A stretch of 64,000 nt of DNA from Odontesthes bonariensis (taxonomy: Eukaryota > Chordata > Actinopteri > Atheriniformes > Atherinopsidae), in the NCBI RefSeq assembly GCF_027942865.1, contig NC_134515.1:14671227-14735226 (forward strand), read 5' to 3'. The notes below the pieces were generated by a model. It saw only the letters and a list, made by a program, of their open reading frames with translations, was not told where the DNA came from and did not search any database. Positions 1-10,807 of this stretch are shown here, in pieces. The position numbers and the translations under genes were made by a program. Positions within the stretch are counted from its first letter, which is position 1. Every line of letters starts with the position of its first letter.

Positions 1-3000
1 TTGAATTCAACAATGATTAACAAGCAGTAACAAACAGTTTACTGAAGTAGCTACGTGGCTTAGAAATAAGATGTGTGTGACCTTCTGCAAGTAGCTGGTG
101 TGTGTTTAGTGAATGTGCCCAACTTGATAAATGGGCTGGCTTGTTTTACTTGCCATGACGTCAGAGTGGTTCTTTGTGTTCTCTTAAGCTACAGCTTGTT
201 GAGCTTTCTGTTGCAAAGTATGTTAAAGCCGTATACATCAAGGCCAAATATCTGTTAATTGTATTGTTGGAGTACTACATTGATCAAGGCAGATTTTTAC
301 ATTTGTAAGCTTAACTGAGACTAATAATCGCTGCTTGATGAAAGATTGCATCAACTACGATGCTTGATCCTCTCAACACAGGGGGGAAACCAGGAAATAG
401 TCAGACCCTGACTAAAATACAGAATAACAAATACTCAGTGATCCACTTTCTGCTTTTGTTTGTCATACATGTCACTGCATGCTATGGGCATCACAGAAGT
501 ATTTCTACTTAAGTTACGCTTGAATGTACTGCATCTTTAATTCTTTAAGACTGTTAGAGATAGAAAAGCAACACGTCACCTTGGGTTGGCCAGAGTGTAG
601 CAGTTTGAGTTATTGGTAACCTTAACAGAGCAGTGGCGATGAGGCATCGTGCTGAGGCGGGGGGAGTGGTGAGAAGACAAGATGGTAGCTGCAAACTACA
701 ATCAAGACAGAAACATTTCAGTGACATACAATGAATTAGAAAAAGAGCTATTCATAAGTAAGTGGGAAACAGTTTTAAAATGCTGATATTTGGAGGGATT
801 CATATAGACTATTATGTTGGCCCTGAAAGACTAATTATAAAGGATGTATTTGCATTTTTTAATTAATCATGTATGGATCTATTAGACTAGACCCATCAAA
901 CATTTAAAGTCACCAGCAATCCCTTGAATCTTAAAGAGATAAATGTGACTAAAACACAACTCTCAGGAACTCTCAGATCTAAGGCAAAGGAAACTCTAAA
1001 ACAAGATGGATGAAAACATTCACCTGATAAGATGTAAAACTTTGTGATGTCAGCAACCTCAACTCACACTTATAAAGACTACACATTTAAGAGCATACTA
1101 CTTACCTTCGTTTGGTCTGCCAAGTCAAAGAAGCCTGAACTAGTAGCCTGAGCTGACAGATTGGTGCTCTGGGTTTCAAACAGAATGCAGTCAAACAGCA
1201 CATGAGTTCCCTTCCCACCAGGTTTTATTGACCCAGGTAATCAGGGCACAGGGCTTTTAGGTATCAGCTGACTCCCTCCTTATCACACATTGAATATCAG
1301 TCTCCTACACCTCTGTGTTGCCAGACTTTTTCTTCCACTTATCACCAGGACAAGATTGGATCAGGGTGATTAAATCAAGGTATGCTTTTGTTAAAACCTT
1401 TATTTTGTTTGTTTTTTGGAGTTGTCTGGATGGCAGACTGGTCTGCCATGTTTACAGAGGGATGCTTTGAGCATATAGCCATCCACGTAACAATCCATAG
1501 ATTTAGTAGTTGAGGACGTTTCCCTGATCAATGACAATGGAATTGTGTCGCTGGCCCTTAATGTGTAAATTACAGTCTGTTACAAATAATTAGAGTGATT
1601 AATCTTTAAAAAGTAGACTAACTCACCAGCCTGCCCTAATAGAAAATAAGAATAATAAAAGCAAATGGAAAAACAAAACAAATTTACACTATTTTCCAAA
1701 ACCTCCTCTGAATGGTCCAATGAAATAAGACTAATCTTTAAAATGTTTGTGAAAAACTAGTAAATTTTCATTTATTATCAAAACAGAGGAAGCCATATTT
1801 TCTTTTTTTTAAAGCATTCATTGTCTTATTAGAAGTTTACTTTACTTTTGATTAAAATGTATTAGTTTTTTCTGTCACAAAGTGCTAGCTCAATGGAAAT
1901 TGTTGGGTTTATCTCAATAATACAGGGCAGAGGATCAAATCACAGGACACAAGATAGGTTACCGTCCAAAAGTTTTAAGTTTAACAGAAACAGGTCTGTG
2001 TCTATGTACAAACAGCATCATTAAAAACTGCACAGGACAAAACTGAAAACAGGATCAAAAGGAAGGGAAATGTGACAGAAAAAAAAGAAACAAATATACA
2101 CAGAAGGATAATCAGCTGATGGAAGACTGGTGTGGAGTCACTTACAGATGGAAGAACTAAAATGAGGAAGCAAAACTAATTAGGATGTCTAAAGACAGAA
2201 CATTTTAACATAAAAAAGAAAATTATGAACCAATAACTCAAAACCATGACATGTGAGAGGGCACATGTTGTATTTTGGCTCTACATGAACTTCATGTAGT
2301 GTTGTCAGAGGAACTGTGGTCTTCTACTTTTAGTGGCATCATCTCCAAATTCAGCTGTTGTGCATGAGTGATCAAGGACCAGTTATTCAAATCAAGTTAA
2401 AACTGGCTCGAGCACATTAAAGTGAGGAGTTTAAAGAGGATTGAACACCATGTGATAGACCTGTGCTTTGGCCATCATTTCTTTGGTTGTGCCCCATATA
2501 GTCAGATGTCTGCTCTTCAGCAGCATGACATACTGTTTTATGCTGATGAATTAGTTGTCTGCTCTTATTTATTTAGTAAATGCATTAACTGTAACAGATG
2601 ACCAATATAACTTACAATAATCATGAAATAAACTAAGATACTGCGTGAAATCCATAAATACCAGTAATTTTTTTAGGGTAGAGCTGCTTAAAGTAATAAA
2701 GGCTGTGTTTTGTCTGGCAGTTTATATCTAAAGATGTTTCGGGCCACCCTCTTTGGTTAGTACTGTAGCCCTGAATGGACAAAACAAGCAATAGCTCCAG
2801 AGTGAGACTGTAGTTCTGAGTTAGATGGGAGAGTATCCATTTGATTTTAATGTGCAATTTGTGCCACTCCACAAACATAACCTACAAGTTGTGATGTGGT
2901 CAGATCAGAATCTCGTGGGTTAACAGTGATGTCCTGTTGTGTTGGGGAGGCTTGAAGCACATCAAAATACATTGTATGCAGATGACAAACACCTGAATGT

Positions 3001-3690
3001 ATGAATGACTGAAACAGTCTTGTGGTTCACTTGTTCTTCAGAGAACAACTGACATGACTCCTCCTCACCTTGCTGTGTTAATACTAAAATGCCTCTGATT
3101 GTTCAATGAATTGTGATTATTCAGAGAATTTTCAGAACAGTATCGATCTACAAAGAGTAATGCAACAACCCGAACTCTTGTAATAGCAATGTTGCACAGC
3201 ATCGCAGTATGACAATACAGACCAATGACTGTTTTCCTTTCCCACAGAGAAACACTATAATGGAGGAAAACTCACTGTTTTTAAGTCATAGCAACGATAC
3301 ATTGTCAGAGCTCCTGACAAGACTTCTTGCTCCTCTCAGTGCATTTTAAGAGTCATAACAATACTCAAGATGCCTTGGTGAGAAAGCTTTCTGCATCTGT
3401 AATGCAGGTCCATGGCTGGGCTTAAATCAGAGATGTGTGATTACAGGTGGCATCTTTGATGCACAGGCCAGCAAGACCCATGTTAATGAATCTATTTATC
3501 ATTTATTTATTCAATTAAATGAAATGTTATGTCTAGTAGACTTGATTCTGACAGCAGTGCAGCCACCAGGTGATTGTTTTAGTGCTGCACACCTAATAGT
3601 CAGTCGTTGGGGTTCCCAATAGAAAGTAAGATCAAGCCTCACTTTGTCTTCTGATGTATACTTCATCTAATTTTGTGATGAACTGATTCT
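1..3690. other. intergenic DNA, no gene recognised
   Basis: This AT-rich stretch contains only short open frames (61 and 81 codons) with no recognisable domain and no convincing splice-linked partners. A TGACGTCA palindrome (CRE-like) lies at 156-163, with no gene attached that I can identify. A short ATG frame at 682 runs into a donor-like sequence near 760, but I could not link it to another exon. No repeat family was recognised. Regulatory elements cannot be excluded. Confidence 0.5.
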
Positions 3691-3700
3691 TATTCAGGGA

Positions 3701-3887
3701 TCAGAGCGATCATCTCATTGTGAGGCAGGAGGAGACTGTATTTGAGGCCATCATGCAATGGATCGCCTTTGCACCCGAAGAACGTCGAGAACACAGCTCT
3801 CTGCTTTCGTCTAATGTAAATAACTAGAGTTCAATTACTTTTGATTTGCATCTTTTACATTTTGCTGATATTCCACAAGATCATATA
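3701..3887 (+). pseudogene. inverted partial copy of klhl10-like exon 2 plus start of intron 2
   Basis: Read on the plus strand, this segment reproduces the last ~115 nt of klhl10-like exon 2, its donor site and the first ~72 nt of intron 2. The source lies at 6428-6614 on the minus strand. Both copies are 187 bp, and I see only about four substitutions, for example in the codons just before the donor and in the T-run of the intron. Homology stops abruptly at both ends. There is no complementary exon on the plus strand, so this is a non-functional fragment in opposite orientation to its source. It sits beyond the klhl10-like poly(A) signal. The near-identity suggests a recent event or gene conversion. 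Confidence 0.9.
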
Positions 3888-4014
3888 AATCAAAGATCTT
3901 GGGGGGGGCTTATATGTGATTTTATAAGAAAAAAAAAAACTAGCCGTGACAGAAACTGAAAATCCTTATAACCACTGGAATGATTACAGCACATTTCTAT
4001 TTTGTACACAGGTG

Positions 4015-4020
4015 TTTATT
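4015..4020 (-). terminator. poly(A) signal of klhl10-like gene
   Basis: AATAAA on the minus strand (TTTATT on plus) lies about 34 nt after the stop codon at 4054-4056. It predicts a very short 3' UTR of roughly 55-65 nt. No other minus-strand AATAAA lies closer. Placement is inferred from the motif only. Confidence 0.6.
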
Positions 4021-4053
4021 ATACAAAACAATCCAGTGGGAGTTGGTTGAATT

Positions 4054-7000
4054 TTACTCCTCCATCTCATCGGCCTCCTCACGGGGTAATTGCAACTCTG
4101 GAGGGTTAAAAGTGGCAGCATAATAAGCCATGTTCCCAGACACTACGCAGCAGCTCAGTGCACTGCGGGAGATCTCCATGTCACGGGCATCGAACCACTC
4201 ATGAGTTCTGACATCATAGAACTCAACATCAAAGATGGTGTCAACACCGCTGTAGCCTCCCACGACAAACAGACGGTCATTGATCACTGAGATGCCAAAG
4301 TTGCTGCGAGGGGTCAGCATGGAGGGCATATTGTGCCATTTGCACGTGAGGGGGTCATAAGCCTCAGCAGAGGACAAACGTTTGGTTCCATTGAAACCGC
4401 CAACCTACATAAGAAAATGTTATGAAAATTCTGTGAATATAATATCTTTTTTGTCATGCAAAATAGTATAAAGACAACATATCAAATGTTTAAACTGAGA
4501 AATTTGAATATCAATTATGTTTCAAAAAGAGCATCACAGAGAAGCGGAGACTCTTAAAGTTTCAGAGGGGGTATGCTGAACAAGGCCTGAAGCTATTATG
4601 GTTGTAATCTCCGAGTCCTCTGGCAGAACCGCATTAAAACACTGAGGTGAAGTAGTAAAGTGTCCCTTGGTGCGATGAATCAAAACGTAAAATTCTTTTA
4701 AACATGTTAAACATGTTCTGTTCGAACTAAAATTCTATGTGCTGCTGCAATCAAATTAAAATCAATTCATGAGAATAACAAAAAAACCTTCTCAGTTTCA
4801 ACATTTCATGTCTTGTCTTTTGATAGTTTTTAATCAAACATAATTTGAATAATTAGCAGCTCATTGGTTTCTGTTTTTAATTATAAATTAAGGTCAAGAC
4901 AAATCTATTATATTGTGCTTCAGTAATAACTGTACTTACTGCAAAAATTTGCTTGTCATAGGTGATGACCCCAATTCCACTGCGCTTGCTGCCCATGGAG
5001 GCAATCAGTGTCCACTGGTTGGTGTATGGGTTGTAACACTCAGCTGATGACAGACACTCCCTCCCATTGAAGCCACCGCAAATGTACACCTGTAGGGAAT
5101 TATAGAAATGGTTTTTCACTGATGACAACTGTTTTCACAATATGTCCCTGACATCTGATATCTGATGTGTTTTCTAGACTTGCTTAAAATAAAAGCTAAC
5201 TAGTCACTAACAGTAAAAAAAAAAAAAAGAAAAGGAAATGCTGTGTAAGTTGATGCTAAATGCTGGTTGAATAATGCTGCTTTGGCTTGTTTTAACTGGC
5301 TTGTTTTTGAATATGAAATGATTATAAAAGCTTATTGATGGTGATTTGGATTATTTCAATAAGTGTATTTTATAAAGTGATTTTTATCGGGTTTTTTTTC
5401 TTTGGTGAAGCTCAAATGGTCAAAATATCCTCCACCCACCCTGCCATGGAGGGTTGTGCAACTGGCGTCACTCCTATGCTCATGCATGGGTGCAATTAAA
5501 GTCCACTGATTGCTTCTGGGCTCATAGCGTTCTGCAGTCTGTAGTCGTTCATGTCCGTTGTAACCTCCCAGGGCATATATGTACCCGTCCAGCACAGTTA
5601 CACTGACAAAGCAGCGGCTAGAGTGCATTGGGGAGACTTCTTGCCAAGTGTGCGTGCCCAGTTCAAGCCTGTGCACAGAGCTGAACTGCTTCACACCATC
5701 AAAGCCCCCAACACAATAAACCGATCCATCGAGGAAGACTGCCCCATGGTAGGCCCGTGGAGTTTGCTCTGTATGGGCTACGTTGACCCAGGAGTCTATG
5801 CGAACATCGTATGCCTCAATGAAATTGGTGGGGCTGCCATTACTCCAGCCTCCGATAGCTAATAGGAGGGCAGGAGGCAGCCGTGGAGGGACCAATGGTC
5901 GGCAGGCGGTGGACTTGTGGTAAGAACTTGTCATGTGGTCGAGGAAGGGTTCCAAGATCTTAAGGACAATCATCCGACACTCTTGGTTTGATTTCACAAC
6001 TTCATTGTCAACAACGTTGTCAGTGATGTAGTCTGGACTCATCAAAGCAAGTCTGACCTGCATGGAGACAGAAGGACATGAGATGTTATTGAACAGCCTC
6101 AAACAGAGGCTTAACAATACTGAGGTATGGATGTTACCCACACAGACCTATCACAGATTTCTCATATTGTCGCAGTTGAGTTTAAACCTTAAAACATGTC
6201 CAAAACTGTCAATGTTCAGAAAAAACTTAAACAAACCTATTTTGTCATAAACTAAATAGATGGTCCTAAAAGTAACATTCATGTTTGGCCAACACAGCTG
6301 ACTACGATGGAATATAAAGTTTGTGTCATGACAACAGGCACAGCTTCATATATGGATGACGCTGCTGCTACAGATACTGAAATGAGGATGATTCACACTC
6401 AGTTTCAACCCAGCAGCACACAAGATCTATATGATCTTGTGGAATATCAGCAAAATGTAAAAGATGCAAATAAAAAGTAATTGAACTCTAGTTATTTACA
6501 TTAGACAATAGCAGAGAGCTGTGTTCTCGACGTTCTTCGGGTGCAAAGGCGATCCATTGCATGATGGCCTCAAATACAGTCTCCTCCTGCCTCACAATGA
6601 GATGATCGCTCTGAATGATTTTAACCAGATGCTGCACAGAGAGCAAAGGGAACTCTTCTGAGGTGGCAAGAACCTCCTCAAAACTGTTCAGTATGATCTG
6701 AAAGGCCTTGCGTATCATTTCGGGGTAGTAATAAGTATCAGTGAGCAACCAGATGCCGATGCAGGTCTGCGGGGTCAGTTGCCTGTCAAAGAAATCACCG
6801 CAGGCGTGTAAGATGCCCATTACATTGAAGCGGTCTGCTATTACAAAGAGCTCTTGGATATTTTCTGGTGTCACAGGAATAAAGCCAGTGTAGGCGAACT
6901 CAATGATGAGATTCATTAGGTGAGGTGCCACGTTGGGAATGTCAAAGACATAGCAGTCTGGCGTTGACCATTGGGTAAAGAGAGTCCTGTGAAACAAGAA

Positions 7001-7754
7001 GGTGAAAACAAGGGGCTCATAAGATTCAAAATAATCATACACACCTTTTCAGAGCATGTCTGTCCAAGTAATAACAGCAAAAAAAAAAGCAAAACACAAA
7101 CAAGTGAAAATTTGCATTAAAACTACACACTCACTTCTTTTCAAATCAAATATTTAATTCCCTCACTTTTTTCATTCATATAAAGAGCAATGTTGCACAC
7201 AATGTTGTCTTTAAGCATTGAAACCAACGAGGAAATGATAGAAGAATTCAGAAAAACTAATGAGCTAAAACTAATGTATTTTTTCTCTCTTTTGAGCAAT
7301 GGAAAAATTGGGCCCCAAGAAACCTAAATGTACAGCCACAAATACATTCAATTTAAACCATTAATGTATTAGATGCTGATTTACTATTATAGTCAGAGTA
7401 CAAGTCAGTGTACAAATGCTATATTTCTGTTAATATTACTGTTCATGCTAAAAACCTGTTTGTTTATATAATTTTTTTCTTCAATTTCTCCATGAATCAA
7501 CATTTTCTTTTTGGTATTCATTTAAGTATTTCCATCGCTACTCAATACGTCTGAACGTGCTGCTGGATTTTGCTCTTTTATAAGTATAAATTCAGCAGAA
7601 TCTCCATGTAAAGACCAACTCACCTGAAGTACGAGCTACAGTTACACAGGATGACCTTGTGCACGAAAAATTCAACGCTTTCCGCTCTGATCAAAGCGTC
7701 ACAAAGCTGCTGCCTCAGACGGAGCTCATTATACACCGAGACGTTTTCACTCAT
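4054..7754 (-). CDS. klhl10: kelch-like protein 10-type BTB-BACK-Kelch protein
   Basis: The gene has five coding exons on the minus strand: 7624-7754, 6500-6986, 5440-6057, 4940-5089 and 4054-4404. They join in frame to 578 aa, against ~608 in human KLHL10. The BTB domain starts almost at the N terminus (VYNELRLRQQLCDALI, then CNCSSYFRTLFTQW) and is followed by a BACK domain (CIGIWLLTDTYYYPE). Six Kelch repeats follow, with motifs such as AIGGWSNGSPTNFIEAYD, YICGGFNGRECLSSAE and VVGGYSG. Family knowledge: KLHL10 is a testis-enriched substrate adaptor for CUL3 E3 ligase, needed for spermatid maturation. The C terminus is acidic and shorter than in mammals. Human KLHL10 sits beside KLHL11 and ACLY, which are not seen here, so this may be a fish paralogue rather than the direct orthologue. 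The start is the first in-frame ATG before the BTB domain. Confidence 0.9.
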
Positions 7755-7882
7755 CTTTGCTCTTTGACGTAAGACCCTTTTACTCTCCTGAATCCTGACT
7801 TGTGCAGTTGAAGAATGCTGCAGATATGAAAGAATTTTGAGTATTCACACACATCTGAAGAGGGTTCTAGAATGGATCAATG

Positions 7883-7890
7883 TGACGTCA
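7883..7890. promoter_or_regulatory. palindromic CRE (TGACGTCA) upstream of klhl10-like gene
   Basis: A perfect full-site cAMP response element lies 129 bp upstream of the klhl10-like ATG at 7754. CREM-tau acting on such sites drives many post-meiotic testis genes, so the location suits a spermatid-specific promoter. Use in this gene is inferred. Confidence 0.55.
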
Positions 7891-8140
7891 CAGAAACTTG
7901 TAATGAGCAGAATTCCAATGATAAATTCTTTCAAATGAGTTCTATGTTGTGCAACAGTCTGAGTATGTCAGACTTTTACTGTGCTGGTTGGAGTTGAGAG
8001 GATATCACTAAACTCACAATGAAAGATTTGACAACAGACTCTCACAAACACACATAAAATGTATAGGATACCAAAAGTCTGTGTATAAAATGAGCATCAT
8101 CATCGGATTTCTGTCCATTCAGTCCTTTGTTAAGGCTTAA

Positions 8141-8143
<3 letters not shown>

Positions 8144-8173
<30 letters not shown>
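8144..8173. repeat. (TA)n microsatellite
   Basis: Thirty bases of uninterrupted TA repeat lie in the intergenic region between the klhl10-like promoter and the rprd1b 3' end. Confidence 0.9.
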
Positions 8174-8175
<2 letters not shown>

Positions 8176-8284
8176 GATTTATGTTTAGGAAAAGAGAAGC
8201 TGATGACACTGAAGTCTGAACTGAAGAAGACTGATAGTTTTTTTCCTAATTAATATGCATTTAAGTTACATGTTAATTTATTGA

Positions 8285-8530
8285 TTCACCGTGGTGTGGT
8301 AGTTAGTAGTGTTGCCTCACAGCAAAAAGGGTACCTGGTTTGAAGGTTTGTATGGGCTCTCCAGGTACTCTGGCTTCCTCACGCAGTCCAAAAACATGCC
8401 TGTTAGGTGAAACGGTGAGTCTAATAAATGAATCAGTGATAAGTGTGCGTGGTTGTTTATCTCTGTGTTGGCCATGTGATGGACTGGTAACCTGTCCAGG
8501 GTGTACCCTGCATATTGCCCAATGGTACAA
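8285..8530 (+). repeat. degenerate teleost SINE-like interspersed repeat
   Basis: The sequence contains the landmarks of a very common fish repeat: a GGTTTGAA-type start, CAGTCCAAAAACATGC, then GATGGACTGGTAACCTGTCC and CAGGGTGTACCCTGC. It is the same family as the copy at 20324-20532, in the opposite orientation and longer at one end, and more decayed. The short open frames here are incidental. The family name is not certain from sequence alone. Confidence 0.65.
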
Positions 8531-8780
8531 CACCATACATTACTTCTAATTACTCAAATGCACTGATCATAACAGCATGAACTTTATGCTGATGCTCCTC
8601 TTGAAGTCTGGACAGTACATACAGTCAGGCTTTGAATCTGCACAGTCTTCAAATTAAGTTTTTTTCAGTGGCAATGACAGTGTGGGTTTGCTGAGCACTA
8701 CAGTATTTCAGACAGGCACTGCACATTTACCTCAGACTTTTCTCAAAATACACACATGGTTTTTGTTCAAATGGTGCAGG

Positions 8781-10807
8781 TTTATTGCAATCCACAGAAT
8801 CACTTTAATTACAGAAAAACACTACTACTACTCGTAGCCTCCTGGTAGTACAGCATTACTGTACAGAGAAACACATACCACACAGCAAGTAGAAAAAGAG
8901 AATATCTAAACACTATCAGCAATCAAGCTCATCGGGGTTAAAAAGTTACGAGAATACTTTCTTGTGTACAGCAGTTGAAGGTTCATTTGACACTGGGGAG
9001 TATTTTAAAGGCCAAACATCTGTTTCTTGACCTCTATGATGGCTCTACACCTCCCATTTTAAAAAAAAAAAAAGAAAAAACTAAGGAAGCGGTTCATGTT
9101 TGACTTCTGTTTCAAATATTTTGTGCTTCCAGGAGACACCAATCAAGAGTTTACTGAACAGGATTTGCTACATCACTTCTTATCCCAGCCACCATAACCC
9201 ACTTATATGAAAACACTCTCCTCACCTGCAGCAGGAATCTTCTTGTGTCTGAGAGTTTTAAAAATTTGTAGCATGTCTCCTTATTTTCTGTGATAAATGA
9301 CCAATGCTCTTTATCGTGAAATATATTTGTTCCTTTTTGTATACAGACAACTGCTTTTCACAGAGAAGAGTTTGGAAAATCATCCCAAACTGATCAAATG
9401 TCTGTAGAGGTTACTGTCTTTTTAAATATCAGTTCCTACAGCAGAGGATTTGTCATGTGATCAACACAAACAAATGAGAGAGACTGCAGAAGCGAATCTG
9501 TCACACCTTTAATCACTGGACTTCTACACGGGTAAGACTGAGAAATATTTAATCACTGATCAATATAATCATTGGGGGAATTTAACACTGTGAACCATTA
9601 TGCACAGTTTTCTTAATACTTGAGGACGCAAATTAAAATGACCCTTCAGCTCATTTCACATTCACATTCAGTGTAAATAATTCAATTAGACAACCTGTCC
9701 TGGTTTGATTTTATCCCACACATGTTGTGACGGGTCACAATGTCGGAAAGGTTCATGACCTGGCCTTTATTTTTATGTTTCTTATTTTTTCCATACTGCT
9801 CAACCCTGTACACACTAAAACAGGACCTAAGCTTTTACTCACAGTTCAGAAGATACTGAATTTGGGGGTGTTAGCATTTGGGATAAAAAAAATTAGCTGT
9901 CATACAATTACATTCATAATAGTTTCTTTGAAAGAAAATGTTTTATGATCTGATCAAATTGCCCAGGATTTGTTTATCTGACACCGAATCCTCGACGACA
10001 CTAATTCTGCCTCATCACATTTCTAGCATCTGCCCAAACCATCGCATGTAAACTGATACTTTCAGCTGCGCTTTTTGTCTAAAATTGAGAAAAATATTTT
10101 GTAAAAAGGGAGCACGAACACCAACGTTTGTGTCTTGACCTCACAATATATCTGACTGCATGATTCTGTCTCACAAATCATGTTTAATCAGAATGAAAGT
10201 GTTACTGAAATGGGTGTGTTGTATAACAGCTGTCAAAACAACCAAAGAGCAACATCCACTGAAACCAATCGGATCTTTTTGCTAATCGTACACACATCAA
10301 AACTGCCTTTTTGACTTTGTGTCAATAAAACGCCACCAACAGAAAGCCAAAAAAATAAAACGAATGAACGATGCATCCTTTTCACAGTGTAGCCATAACC
10401 CAGATGAACTGAGTGAGCAAACGACCCACCTTTGCTCACGGACTGGAAGAAACATATCGCACATGAAGATGCTTTGATTGACATGTCATTTCCAGCATTT
10501 AAAACTAAATAAAAACAATCACAAAACAAACTTCCAAGCTGGTGGAGTAGAATCCTTAACGATCAATTCAGACTGACAGAGTTTCTGTTCTCCTCTGCAG
10601 AGCGTATTGATTTTTTTTAATCAAACCTTCCTTGTCATGTCTCTTCCTCCTTTTTGCCCTGCAGCTTTGAGTTAGCAGATGGGCTGGCTACTCTTCTGCG
10701 ACCGGTTTGAACACATGTGCTCTCAGGGGAGTATTTTTGTGAATCAAACGTGGGGCTGAGCTTGGCTGGGAAGGGGCACAGTGGTAGTTTGTCTGGTCAC
10801 AGAGCTC
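8781..10807 (-). other. putative 3' UTR of rprd1b
   Basis: The ~2 kb downstream of the rprd1b stop codon has no other gene that I can recognise. Minus-strand AATAAA motifs occur at 9766-9771 and 8781-8786, either of which could end the transcript. A long 3' UTR is usual for vertebrate RPRD1B. The extent is inferred. Confidence 0.4.

Noticed and set aside
682-760. Short ATG frame encoding MVAANYNQDRNISV, running into a donor-like GTAAGT
   Set aside because: No partner exon, promoter or homology found; one chance donor after a short frame is not enough for a gene.
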